The position numbers and the translations under genes are program-made. The notes beneath the pieces are model-generated. The model made no database searches and was not told the DNA's origin. It was given only the letters and a program-made list of their open reading frames with translations. From the NCBI GenBank assembly GCA_916613615.1, contig OU744727.1, positions 20,468,093 through 20,532,092 of the forward strand: a DNA stretch of 64,000 bases, written 5' to 3'. This document shows positions 45,637 to 57,545 of this stretch, piece by piece (the first letter of the stretch is position 1; every line of letters begins with the position of its first letter). The DNA comes from Steromphala cineraria (lineage: Eukaryota; Mollusca; Gastropoda; Trochida; Trochidae).

Positions 45637-47069
45637 GTGAGTACTATTATATACTTATTTTGGGTTAAAATCGCGTTATTTGCAATTTAAAATACCTTTT
45701 TATAATATAGCTTATGCTTCGGTTGAGAGCGTTTCTGGTCAAATAAGCAATATTGTTTTGATGCATGTTTGTTATTATTTGCTTTGATGAATATTGATAT
45801 ATATCAAACATATTCTTTAAATATCAAGAGAAATCAACAAATGCTTTAATGGACAACAGCGGCGTTTTACTCCAATTATGACTTTAACTTTTAGGAACCT
45901 TACTATATATTTAAAATACGTTTTGCTTAAATAAATAACTTTGCAATTGCTATTTGTAACTAAATATGCTTTATATATATTTCTACTTCAAAAGCCTTTA
46001 GATTGGCTGTTAGAGAACTGTGAACTTAACGTTAGTAGTGCAGAAGAAATTCAATATTCTTCATAGTGGATAAATGCTATGGACTCGAAGCAAACTAGGT
46101 TCCAAGCAATATGTTTCGAAAGAACTGTCTATAAGTAGACATTACATTAGCCGTTATGTTGACTTTAAGGGGGTCCGTCATGATTATTTTCCATTATATC
46201 ACTGTAGTGTTAAACAAAGCATTGCACGTGTTTACAGGTCTTTCCACATTCGTAGCCATATATTCTTCCTCATATCATCAAACAATTGAACAAAATAATT
46301 TATAAGTTGTGTATACAGGGAATCGCCTCGACTTTCATTTGTACAAAATACTCTGTTAGGAGTGCCCTTTGGAATTGGTTTTAATGATGATACACTCTGG
46401 GGCAAATGTAACAATACCAACTTTTCAAAAGAGTAAAAAAAAAATCCTGTCGTAAATGAAACTACAAATCCTTGTGATTGGCACTTACGTAGTGAAGAAT
46501 TACTAACAAATTCAAATATTAGAATGTAATACTTTTTATTGTATGACTGTTCAAATACACGATGGGTCCTAAAACAACTTTTTCAATGTTATTTTTGTTC
46601 ATAATCTTTTGAATTGGAATTAAAAATAATTTTTTTTATATATTGATAAATTCAAGATTTGATCAATATAGAAAACCTTGATAGAAATTAATTTGTTCAT
46701 GTATTTTGTCTGTAAGTTGGTTTAAAACAAAGGGGCCAATTTCACTATTCTATCTCGTCTAGGGTTTTAAAGTGCGTTTTTTAAAGGCATGTATTCCAAA
46801 AGCGTTAACAGATATAGCTTTGAAATTAAAAACCAAGCTCAGTTTGCTCTTGACATGAAATAACCCTGTTGAAGTCGTCTATCACTCGTAGCTTAATGTA
46901 TCAAACGTTCTATATGATATCGTTTCTTTTCCCCTGAGTGTAGATTGATATATAATTTTTTAAGAGCTTGTACCTCAAAATGCATCAACTACATTAATTT
47001 AACTCTGGGTCCTGTTGCAAAAAAAACCTAAGGTGACCTTAAGTCATCAAGGTTGCCTTAGTGCTATTT

Positions 47070-48242
47070 TCAAGTTCAAGTTTAAGTTCTTTATTCACTA
47101 AAACCACTCACAGTGGTACATAGTACTTATTACATAAATAATAATACATTTTAATGTAACAACGAGGCAAAATTATTATTGACTTTTTGTAGTTGCTCAA
47201 AGGTACATTTTATAAACTTACATAGCTTGTCAACAGTTGTACAATGTTTTTCTGTAAAGAGGCTATGACGTTTAAAATAATTAGGTCTCGTACAACAATA
47301 TTTTTGTAATAGTTTGTTTCTATTTTCTAAGAAAGAAGTACATTCAACAATATAATGATATTCATCACCCAACGTACCAGAGTTACACACCAAACACTTT
47401 CTATCACTATAAGAAACATGATGCCAAGGACCAACTTCAACAGGAAATTTAGTATTACTTGTTCTAAATAGGTTGTGAAACCTTTGTTGGTAGCAAAATG
47501 TAATCTTCAGGACCAAACATTGGTTTTATACAATCATATATCTTTCCCGTAGATGATAACGTCTTTTCTTATTGCAATTGTGTTATACACTGATCAGTTA
47601 AGATTTGTTCAACTTTACAGAGGAGCCAATTTTTATTAACATAATTTTGATTATACCAAATATATGACACCACAATAATCTAAAATCGTTTTTACATAAT
47701 TTAGCCAGGATGGCTGGTATTCAGTATTAAGTTCAACTGCTAATAATTTAGAAAACACTTAACATGAAAGTTTATTACTGTTTTCAAAATTAAAAGTTTA
47801 CACCAAAAAGATAAAACTCTCTTTTTAATAATAATACTCAGGGGCAATCGTCCCGTTTCGCCATATAACATATACGCTGGTGTACTTTTTATTAAATTGA
47901 AAACCTTTTTCATAAACAATCTATGGACTAATTCTTATTTTTCAAAATTACAGGGGCACACACATCTCACAACCATATAATAATATTGGAACGATCATAT
48001 GATCAAATGCTTTTTACAGACACTCTGGTGGCAAATGTAGATTTCTTGCATTTGATAACAACCAAAACATTGCTTTCAGGTCTTGATCTCTTAACGCTTT
48101 TGGGCAACATTAAATTTCCTATTCTTATGAAACATTATTCCAAGATAAGTATAACTATCAGAAATATTTAAAGTAACATCACCAAAATAATATTTTTGAA
48201 AATTCACCCTTGCGGTTCCAGATCGAAATACAACCACTTGAG
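47070..48242 (-). mobile_element. CR1/I-like LINE ORF2 C-terminal fragment, decayed
   Basis: Minus-strand frames read, in order: VVVFRSGTARVNFQKYYFGD, NISDSYTYLGIMFHKNRKF, FDHMIVPILLYGCE, then at 47516-47151 a C-terminal part with CLVCNSGTLGDEYHYIVEC. This is the usual layout after the RT palm in CR1/I-like elements (KVVIFR, YLGV, ILLYG, then a CCHC-like knuckle). Several frameshifts separate the pieces. The 3' end shows AATAAAG and a short actt-type repeat tail. It lies antisense in intron 1 of the DUF288-like gene. Confidence 0.82.
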
Positions 48243-48382
48243 TTAAATGATGACTTCAGTGTTAAGTCGTTTCATGTGTTTTGTGATGTGGGTGTTTATA
48301 TAGAGGTAACAAGTCGCTTCAAATTATTCGTAACCAGGGATCCAGTTTTCTGTTGAATTTCAAATAGTTCTTTCTTTTACAG

Positions 48383-48560
48383 GTACAAGGCAGATATGGT
48401 CCATGCTCGTCTTGGTAGTGTTTTCTACCTTTCTCCTGCAGAGTGCGTATTACTTCAACAAGATGACCCCTGACGTCACAGTTCATGCTAAAGATAGACT
48501 CGAACGTAACTTGCAAACTGAGAAAAAAGATAATGTCATCCAGAAGCGTCAAATTCCAAG
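48383..48560 (+). CDS. DUF288/STELLO-like protein, exon 2 (membrane anchor)
   Basis: Acceptor tttcttttacag at 48371-48382, donor gtatgc at 48561. It joins exon 1 in phase 1 and exon 3 in phase 2. It encodes residues 23-82: TRQIWSMLVLVVFSTFLLQS supplies the only membrane segment (about residues 28-46), followed by a charged luminal stem (KDRLERNLQTEKKDNVIQKR). One short N-terminal anchor behind a basic tail means a Golgi-type type II topology. If exon 1 is wrong, Met30 at 48403 would be the fallback start. Confidence 0.8.
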
Positions 48561-48945
48561 GTATGCAGACCGACAAACATGTACTCATTTTTTTAATAAA
48601 ACTTTATACGTGTTATTATTTCGAGTTAAGCATGTATGAATAATGAATAATGAATACGTGACTTATAAGCTTCTTGATAACATACGTTATACAAAGTGGG
48701 ATTGCCTCAAGAAAATACTTGAAGAAGTCATAACATGTCTTTGAAAAGCGACGTAAAACCCACGTGGATTAAGGTTACTTTTATATTTTTTTAATATATA
48801 TTTTTCACAGAAGACATTTAAAGCTACTAAGGCACGCTTACATTGAAACGAAGGTTTCGCATTAAAGAGAAAACAATTGTTAACAATTTCACTGGTGTAT
48901 TACTCTCTATCGAATTTTTTCTTTCAATAGTACTTCCATTTTCAG

Positions 48946-49065
48946 ATTGCCCAAAACCTCTAAATGGATCATTGTACTGTCACAAAAAGGATGTGACGTC
49001 ACACACTTCACAGGGATACGAGGATGGAATGTTGTCGTTACCGGAAATAAACCAAAGGGCTGCAG
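48946..49065 (+). CDS. DUF288/STELLO-like protein, exon 3
   Basis: Acceptor ccattttcag, donor gtacgt. The frame fixed by both neighbours reads PKTSKWIIVLSQKGCDVTHF and then GWNVVVTGNKPKGC. This pattern (KWIVV near the start, GW-x-VVV-G shortly after) opens the DUF288 domain. Only this frame is free of stops across both junctions. Confidence 0.85.
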
Positions 49066-49541
49066 GTACGTTTTAATTCTAACAATAAAGAATAACAATA
49101 AAATATTCAGGCAGAACATCTAAACTTGTTTTATGAAATTTTGTAACATCGTTTTCATAGATCATGTTTCATTTGCGACATGGCAAAGTAATACAATTAT
49201 GATGTCATGAATATTTAAAGTTCCCATTCTTACGTAAGTGTATGGGGGTCTAATATAAAGCAAATTTGAATTCATTTAATGAAAACGACGATTTTTGTTA
49301 TGACAATATCCTTTTTTCTATAATCAGATTATTTAATTTAATGGTAAGAACTTCATCCTCACCACTTAGGCACAAACTGGCTGTAATATAAGTAGTATAT
49401 GTACTAATGTATATAGTGATATCCAAAATATTGATGAAAGCATGCTTTGACTTTGCAACTAACTATAGAAATTCCATGCCTAAATAGTTCAGAGTTTGAC
49501 ATGAGAGGATAGTCTTATCAACATTCATAATTCAATTTCAG

Positions 49542-51504
49542 AAGTGCCAAAGGATGCGTGTACATTGATGCGACCCTTGAGAAGATCTTGGGATATCGAG
49601 TAATCAAACACATCAAAATAGGAACAGAAGGGAAGAAGATGATTGGATATTTATTTGCAATTTCCAAAGGCGCCACTGTCATCTACGACGTTGAATGTGA
49701 CATTATTCCAAATGCCAACAGAATTGAATTCGAAATGTCAGGAAATACCAGCGGACTTTTATTCAATGGGGGACAACTCTTTAACCCCCTTGCTCATTTT
49801 GGTTTTCCAATGTTGTCTCCTCGAGGTCTTCCAATGACCTCCCGATCAGTCAAAGGTCAAGGTCAATATCGAATCTATGAAACAAGTGTACCAATCATTC
49901 AACAGGGGCAGGTGAACTTTAACCTTGGGGCGACATCCCTCTATAAAATGCGCAAGTCCAGAAACACGACTGTGACGTTTGACCCATCATCACCTCCAGC
50001 GTTCATATCCGGTAACAGCTTTGGACCAATCAACTCGCTTAGTACGATTTTCTTGTACGATGGATTTTGGGCACTTTCTTTGCCTTCCAAAACTAAAGGA
50101 GATAGCGACATAGTACGGGGATACATCTCACAACGCTTGCTGACCCTTATAAATGGGGTCGTGGGGTACATGCCACAAATATCATACACAAATAGCAACG
50201 ATCAATACAGGTTCATTGCTCGAAATCAAACAAGTACATATTATGATCAATTGATAAAAGCGTTGAGGAAATGGAAATGTGACTCGAAAGAATCCCTTTC
50301 CAAATGTGCTACTGAACTGATGGATCACCTAACCAAGCTAAATCTACTTAGTAAGCAATACTTTAAAGTGTTCAGGGCTTGGGTGATGGATCTAAGATCA
50401 ATTGGATACCGAGAACCTACTCTCAAGATGTCTGTGAATCTTAATTCAGGAAACTGGACTCCTCAAGTTGTGTACAATTCTCCCAACGTTCTTCTTTCAG
50501 AAATGACTTTACGGACTGATCACGAGAAGACAAGCACATTTAACTACTCGCTAAGCAAAGTCCACAAGATTTGTCCAAAAATCAACTATAGCATCTCCCA
50601 ATGGAAGAATCCCCCAATAACAGACATCATGCTTGTGGTCATCCTCAACTATGACTTCCTGATTAAAAGCATTCCTAATATGGAGTTTGTTCACCGGATG
50701 TACTTCAGACATATTCTCTACTGTGGACCGGATTTTAAAGGACTGTCACAGCTCTTGAAGCAAACAAATATGCATCACATTAGTTACGTTAATGGTGTGG
50801 ATGAATGGTTCTTCACTTATCAATGTATTGTACATGCTGCAAGCATGAATATTGGCGTTAAAGGGTATTTATACATTGGTGATGATGTTCTTCTAAATAC
50901 CTGGAACATTGTTAATTTACCACGAGACAAGTTCTGGATGACAAAAAGCAACCAACCAATTAGCAGAAACCAGGTCAAACACCCTTGGTGGTTCTATTGG
51001 AATAAGCCTATTGGCCGGAAAGCTGTCAATTTGTTCATGGACGAAGTCCTAAGGGATGCAAAGAAGAACCCTAAGGATAAAATGTTGAAGAACTTTATTG
51101 GAATTTATGATCACAATATCAATATTTCAAGGACTCTACATAGCTCTATAGACATATTCTATGCTCCTGCAGTTTATAACAAGGAGATTATAAGATTTGG
51201 AAAAATATTTCGAAAACATAAAACTTTGCTTGGGTTGGCAGTGCCTATGCTTCGTGTAGGGTTAGTTGGTATGAATGACTTCGTAGTGATAAAAGGAAGA
51301 AGTCTTTGGAAAAAAGACCGAGAGAAGAACACCAATTCTTTTAAAAAAGACAGTTTGTATTTGCATCCATTCAAAATGATCAAAGACGTTTCTGAAGAAC
51401 GTGGAAGACGGTTCTTTTGTGATACCTACATGGACCTTGCTATTCGTAATCTGAAAGAGATTAATAAGAAATCATCAAACAAAAAGCTCATGAAAAAGAC
51501 TTGA
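49542..51504 (+). CDS. DUF288/STELLO-like protein, exon 4 (main domain)
   Basis: Acceptor ttcaatttcag in phase 2; 653 codons to TGA at 51502-51504. It contains the DUF288 core IGYLFAISKGATVIYD (residues 157-172), where relatives have an AIQHGA-x-x-IYDTDDD-like block; here the acidic run is reduced to DVECD. A second conserved block, KGYLYIGDDVLLNTWNI, places D569 and D570. STELLO proteins of plants sit in the Golgi and organise cellulose synthase; animal DUF288 proteins are uncharacterised and are thought to be glycosyltransferase-like (family knowledge). Many NxS/T sites suit a luminal domain. The exon is long and intron-free, with no decay. Function remains unknown. Confidence 0.9.
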
Positions 51505-51671
51505 AATATTTACATTTTTCAAGTTTGTACACAAACTCTACAAGGTATGAAATCATTTTGAAAATACATTTTGTTGTTTTTGTTCATGGACGTTTATGAT
51601 AACAGACATACTTTATAACGTTTTGTAAAATGTCGAACATCTGAATGTACATGTTTTTTATACAAATTAGA

Positions 51672-51677
51672 AATAAA
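51672..51677 (+). terminator. Candidate poly(A) signal of the DUF288-like gene
   Basis: AATAAA 168 bases after the stop codon, the first such hexamer downstream. Confidence 0.5.
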
Positions 51678-52395
51678 CATAAAAATATTTACCTCTCGAC
51701 TTTTTAATTGCTTACTTACGTAAGGAAATGTAAATACATTGGATATATTATCGTTTTCATTTTAAATAACTTTATTGAAAAGCAGGATCCGACGGATATT
51801 ATAGGGCGCTTCAATATGAACCAGCATGTGGATTCTATAACTATATTTTGTTATGTATGTTACACTGTTACTGTTTTAAATTTTAATTAATTCATTCGGA
51901 CTGGATAGTGATTTTAAAATCAAGTATTTTATACACCAAATACCTATGTATGGGTCAAGCATATCTCTAAAACATCGTGTTTGTTTACAATGATAGAATT
52001 TGTTGTTAGGATTATTTAGTTTCTTAAAATACGAATGCTTGGGAGATATGAAGCGTGCATAAAATGCAAAGCAGCAGAACATGTACCAGAAGTTTATGTT
52101 ACATTCTATTCTCATTCATTCACAAATTGAATTCATTTTGATAACATTACTGGATAGCGAAACTTAAAATCTGCGAATATGGAAACAGGAAAGACACAAG
52201 AGAACTTTATGTCTACCTTAAAGGTTAGAATCGTGAAAATAAGGTTAAATGAATAAGATTTGGAAACTATCATGGCGATATTTTCGAAATATTCGGTTTT
52301 CTTTTATTGGTAAAAAGTCTTACTATATGTAATTTAAACTTCTTGTTTTATTGTTGCGAGAATCTAACAAAATATATAATTCATTCATGTCGAAA
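51678..52395. other. No gene recognised
   Basis: AT-rich spacer after the DUF288-like gene; nothing supported. Confidence 0.35.
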
Positions 52396-52530
52396 AAAAG
52401 CCACCTAGGACAAATATCACTCCCCACCATCATGTCCAGTATCATTTGCTTGATAACGGTGTTAGTGTCTACACCGAAACGTCGCATTTCATGCAATAAA
52501 GAAGTTGACTATCCGTACAACTAGTTCTTC
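52396..52530 (+). mobile_element. Penelope-like element terminal segment with degenerate hammerhead-like fold
   Basis: Bases 52449-52483 read cttgataacggtgt, a loop, then acaccgaaacgtc. A perfect 6-bp stem (cggtgt/acaccg) is flanked by ttgataa and gaaacgtc, the positions of CUGANGA and GAAA in a hammerhead ribozyme. The downstream gcaataaagaagttgac is the usual companion in Penelope-like terminal repeats. Two core positions differ from consensus, so self-cleavage is doubtful. Association of hammerhead motifs with Penelope-like elements is established; this copy is inferred from pattern alone. Confidence 0.5.
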
Positions 52531-53210
52531 TTGAAAAAAAGCAATCTTACATTTCTTTTTTCCCACAACGCCACATTTATGGCATAAACTGTCAAGAGAT
52601 GTCTTTAGTTGAAATATTTTTTTTCACTATGGTATTGTAGAAATATCATCGAATAATTCTCTTGTGAATGATATTGGACATAATAAGATTAATCATTTGC
52701 AACGAATGCACCTGGGAGTGTTTCTAGCTTACTTTTATGTTATCTTACATGAATCACCCGAGTGTGTTTACGCGTCAAACATTTCAGTTATCGATAAGGA
52801 TCGACAACATTCCTCCTCTATCGTAGTGTTACCCGTCTCGTAACGGAGAAATAGTCACGTGACCATATGAACATGGCCAGCTTATGATATGAGATATTCT
52901 GTTGGATAATTTTGAATAAAAGGTTCTCTATTCGTAGCGATATGTTAAGAATACATGGTCAAATGGACAATCTAAATGAATTTAAATCATCAGGTTTTAA
53001 TTAGGTCATACTGTTGACCTAATATAAAACCTGTTCATCTAAATTCCTTTAGATTGTCGAATGGATAGCCTACTCTATTTCTTCTTAACTAAATATCATG
53101 AAAAGACTTATATTGCAGGTTCTTATCTTCAAATACTTATCCGCTATATGTTTCGTTAACAAATGCACTCATTAAAAGAGTCAATTCAAAACAACGTTCT
53201 TCAAAATTAA

Positions 53211-53567
53211 AAGGGGCAGTAGCACGTTTTTTTATAATTTAATATTTTTAAATTTTCAATGATAATTGTTAGTTAATGTTAAATGTATTATTTTGACAGT
53301 GTCAAAAATCTCATTACACAAGTCAATCATCCATAGTCAGAGGACAAAGTAACAAGATTCACACAAAATCCAATGGCGGCCATTTTGTGTGAACACCTTT
53401 AATTCATTTTATGTAAGAAAAAGGAAATGCATGGCTAACCTTTACGTGATATATTTGAATTATTACTGCTCCATTTAGTTTAAATACAGTGTCTTTCAAT
53501 TGGAACAATTAATTTTCATTTTCCCGACATCACCTTATATTCCCCCTAAAAACGTGCTACTGCCCCT
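53211..53567. mobile_element. TTAA-flanked MITE family A, copy 6 (inverted)
   Basis: TTAA at 53207-53210 and 53568-53571; ends aaggggcagtagcacgttttt (one extra A) and aacgtgctactgcccct. Same orientation as copies 2 and 5 and very similar to copy 5. Confidence 0.87.
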
Positions 53568-53571
53568 TTAA

Positions 53572-54916
53572 CGTAGCTGACCGTGATATCACTATCTTTC
53601 AAAATTTTATAATAACTTTGAGGAGAATCGAAATATAAAATTCATTTTGTTTTTAAAACAATGGTCACTGGTTCTTTAACGTCAAATAATCTGCCGAAAT
53701 ATATTAATACAACATGTATTAGAGTTATAGTAAATAAGACTTTCTCTCCCAAGGATGATGGCAAATACAGTCTTAGATAAGAATAGACGAAATCAATATT
53801 GCAAAAAACACTGCCTGAGGATTTTAAAGACATGAGCAATCGCTTCCCTCAGGGGTTACTCAACTCATTTCTCACTACGTAACATCATAAAGGCTTGAAC
53901 ATTTAAGTGGAAAGATGCTAGTTCAGGCACATCTCTACTAATAGAATAGTAACAGATGTTACGTGAGAAGAAATGTTTCAGGTTACCTTTCTGAGAGAGA
54001 ACGGTAATAAGGGTGTACTTGTTTCTGACAGAATCTGAATTTGGTTTTTGAAACAAATCATTCATATTTACGTGCAAAATTGTCACACTAAACAATGGAT
54101 TTGACAACATAGAATATTGTCATGATATTCTTTCTTGATAGATGCATCAATGAATAGTTTAAGTTCTTTAAGGCAAATATAACCATTGCAATATTGCAGT
54201 TACTCTCGTATTTATAAATATTTTCAAGTAAATACTGTGTATCGCTACGTATATATAATAGATCAACTCATAGTCTGTGAATCTTATAAATGTGAAATAA
54301 TTAAATACATGTACTCTTAATGACAATAATTTGATCAAGTAAACAAATTTTATAACAAGAAGACACAATACAGAGTCCAAAAGTCGATACATTTCTAAAT
54401 TTTGAAAAGGTCCAAAATCAAAATAAAGTTCTACATTCAAGGTTACAATATTTACAATACAAGAAAGATCGACATATGTAAATTGCTTATCATCACCGTT
54501 CATATTCTTTCCAAAAATAGTATCCTCAAAATGCTTTATAAGAAAACATGCAGAGTAACCATAATAAATAACAGTTTGTGATATTGACATTTACATTACA
54601 TATCATTTGTTTTTTTGTTTATAAATCAAATTACTATCATATATTTAAATGTATATACCCTGTTTTTTTTCTACCAATAATACCTCATCACGTCGATAGA
54701 ATGCAACTAAGAATAATGTACTATTGTTCATCGATTGCCATTTAAAACAATCCCGAAAATTTGTCTCAAAGGTCAAAATGACATCCTAGTCATTGTTTCA
54801 CTATGTTACCTGTACCCCATACCTGGGTTAATCAGAAACAAACACACCCACGTTGCTGATATCGTTAGTCCGCCTGCCAGGTCGTTTCCGTTATCAGGAA
54901 ACTTTGTCCGTTGGTC
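53572..54916. other. Intergenic; unassigned minus-strand frames
   Basis: Minus-strand frames at 53865-54110 and 54168-54590 are open but AT-rich, and I recognise no family. The first (ending KGNLKHFFSRNICYYSISRD and on) looks slightly more protein-like. Neither has clear splice sites or partners. The right part should hold the promoter of the NIDO gene. Confidence 0.3.
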
Positions 54917-54926
54917 TTTAAATAGA
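54917..54926 (+). promoter_or_regulatory. TATA-like box of the NIDO gene
   Basis: ctttaaatag lies 41 bases before the initiator ATG. A start site about 30 bases on would leave a very short leader, which is plausible for a secreted-protein gene. Confidence 0.35.
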
Positions 54927-54957
54927 GGACACTAGTCTGGCGTCGTTTGGCGCAACC

Positions 54958-54997
54958 ATGATTCGGATTTTACTCATTTTTCTAGTGCAATTTGCAG
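54958..54997 (+). CDS. NIDO-domain secreted protein, exon 1 (signal peptide)
   Basis: MIRILLIFLVQFA: a short hydrophobic signal peptide starting at ATG 54958, with donor gtaaga in phase 1. It joins exon 2 at 59637 to give A-A-G-Q-T, a good signal-peptidase site. The visible gene comprises four exons (54958-54997, 59637-59785, 60670-61026, 62792-62890; 215 codons) and continues past the right edge. NIDO domains occur in nidogen, alpha-tectorin, mucin-4, Mesh and sushi/EGF-type extracellular proteins. The 4.6-kb first intron carries a decayed copy of this exon, a MITE and a minisatellite. Confidence 0.8.
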
Positions 54998-55116
54998 GTA
55001 AGATATAAAATATGTGATAAACACTTTCAGAACGAAACGAACATCCATCATACAATTCTTGATTGACTTATGGCTTCCATTTTCAAATATATGGTACAAG
55101 TCTGTTGATGTTTAGA

Positions 55117-55164
55117 GCAACCATGATTAAGAAAATACTTATTTTCGCGTGCAATTTGTAGGTA
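55117..55164 (+). pseudogene. Decayed duplicate of the signal-peptide exon
   Basis: gcaaccatgatt, then an altered middle, then gtgcaatttgtaggtaagta repeats the exon 1 region 165 bases downstream, including Kozak context and donor. One base is missing and the last codon is TAG, so it cannot provide a working first exon. Confidence 0.8.
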
Positions 55165-55613
55165 AGTAACGAGATATAAGCAGAAATCTTAGGAACGAAG
55201 ATGAATTCGTATTTTACCGTTGTCAGACAATCTGAAGGATACGTTCCAGTTTAAATCGTGACTGTCACGTCACAAGTTTCGTATCCAGAGAGTGAACAAC
55301 GGTGGATTATAAATTTCCGTTCATAGTCATCCTTAAATTTTACTTTTTTATCTCACATTATGTTTTCACTAAAGAAGGTTTCGTTTCCTGTAGGTGAGCA
55401 TTGATAGATAACATTATCTGAGTTATTTTCACCTTTCTTGTCTCTTTTGTTGTATTATACATTTTTTCTTACATATACAAGTAACTTTTAACAGGTAAAA
55501 TATAACGGTTAAAGAAATCTTTCATAAGGATGTGGTATTTCCGCCTGTAGAACAGTGAATATGCATAATATATTGCTAGTGACTTTCCCACGTTTTGTGT
55601 GTTTGGAACATTT

Positions 55614-55950
55614 TCTTCCTACAGAGGCAGATCAAGTCATGAAATGTTGATACAGCCACTGTTCTAAGTCGCCGAAATCCGGGGGTTCAGTTTCCCCTGG
55701 CGTAATAAAATGCACCACAATCCATTTGAATTTCTTTATCAAATGACAACGCTTTTCGCATGGAAAGGGTGGTTCATATCACAATGCCTTTGTAATGATT
55801 CAGTGCCCAAAATGATGAATTTAGAACAGCGCACAACTTACTTTGATTGCCTCCAATGAGGCATCTCCAATTCTAGCCCACAAACTCGGCCAAGTTAGAA
55901 CAGAGGGTGTATCACCATTTCATGACTTTTTCTGCCTCTGTTGGGAAAGA
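55614..55950. mobile_element. MITE family B, copy 2 (337 bp)
   Basis: Same length and arrangement as 1405-1741: acagaggcagatcaagtcat near the left end and tctgcctctgttgggaaaga at the right. It lies in intron 1 of the NIDO gene. Confidence 0.85.
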
Positions 55951-56689
55951 ATGGGTTTGAGCATATCTTCACTTACATTCGAAATTGTAGGACTGATTGC
56001 CGTTTAGCACAAATGATTACCACGGTGATCTGATCATTGAAATTTTTATTATCATATTCACAAACACACATGACTTCTATACTAACTCTGAAAGAATACC
56101 AACTATCGTGTACAAATATCATGAATAATGAATACATTATCTGAACCCAGGAACAAATGGACCAACAGTATTTATTTCTAAAACATTTTTTAACAACGAC
56201 ATAGCACCAATAAACACAAAACATACGAATAATACATTTAGTTTGATATGATTTGATATTCTGTCACAATCTCTAAACAACAGCTTACAAGGACTCTGTT
56301 GCATTAGATAGTACCCTGGCAGGTTGACTCATAGCTATCTAATCTGTATCCTGCTTGCTAACTGAACATGGAAACCTTGGAATGTCGGTCAAAGGTCACG
56401 GTCATGGCAACCATTCAAACCAGTCTTTATCTATACCAACCCGTCGTTTAAATGTGAATGTTTCACTTGTATAGATGCAGCAACACATCGACCTTCGAAC
56501 AAATTGAACAAAAAGTGCATGGACTTGATTGTTCAATACGCTATTACCTAGAGGGCACACATTGCTTTAGTTTCTAATATTGACAATTGCAATCTTGGCA
56601 GTGATGTGAAATTGTCAGTGTAGGTCTTTTGTGATAAGATTTTAATCGTATTGTGGACCAAATGCTGACTTCAATGTCATCGTGACAAT

Positions 56690-57545
56690 GAAACCATAAA
56701 GCAAATGGTATCATGACAGCTATGTAACCAGTATGCCAATGGAACCATGATAGCTATGTTACCATAAAGCCAATGGAATCATGATAGCAATGTAACCATT
56801 ATGACAATGGAATCATGATAGCAATGTAACCATTATGACAATGGAACAATGATAGCTATGTTACCATAAAGCCAATGGAATCATGATAGCAATGTAACCA
56901 TTATGCCAATGGAACCATGATAGCTATGTTACCATAAAGCCAATGGAATCATGATAGCAATGTAACCATTATGACAATGGAACCATGATAGCAATGTAAC
57001 CATTATGACAATGGAACCATGTTAGCAATGTAACCATTATGACAATGGAACCATGATAGCTATGTTACCATAAAGCCAATGGAATCATGATAGCAATGTA
57101 ACCATTATGACAATGGCACCATGATAGCTATGTTACCATAAAGCCAATGGAATCATGATAGCAATGTAACCATTATGACAATGGAACCATGATAGCTATG
57201 TTACCATAAAGCCAATGGAATCATGATAGCTAGTAACCATTATGCAAATGGAACCATGAAAGCAATGTAACCATGATAGCAATGTAACCATTATGACAAT
57301 AAAATCATGATAGCAATGTAACCATTATGACAATGAAATCATGATAGCAATGTAACCATTATGACAATGAAATCATGATAGCAATGTAACTATTATGAAA
57401 TTAAATCATGATAGCAATGTAATCATTATGACAATGAAATCATGATAGCAATGTTACCATTATGACAATAAAATCACCATAGCAATGTAACCATTATGAC
57501 AAAGCAATCATCATAGCAATGTTACAATCATGACAATTGAATCAC
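56690..57545 (+). repeat. Intronic minisatellite, 34-bp unit with 68-bp higher order
   Basis: Units such as atgatagcaatgtaaccatt and atgacaatggaa alternate with atgatagctatgttaccata and aagccaatggaa, so pairs of related 34-bp units form a 68-bp dimer across the left two thirds. The right third uses only one monomer type and is more diverged. It covers about 850 bp of intron 1 of the NIDO gene. Confidence 0.93.

Noticed and set aside
53642..54590. Three minus-strand frames (65-140 codons) that might be a gene
   Set aside because: AT-rich hydrophobic translations, no recognised domain, no consistent splice junctions between them.
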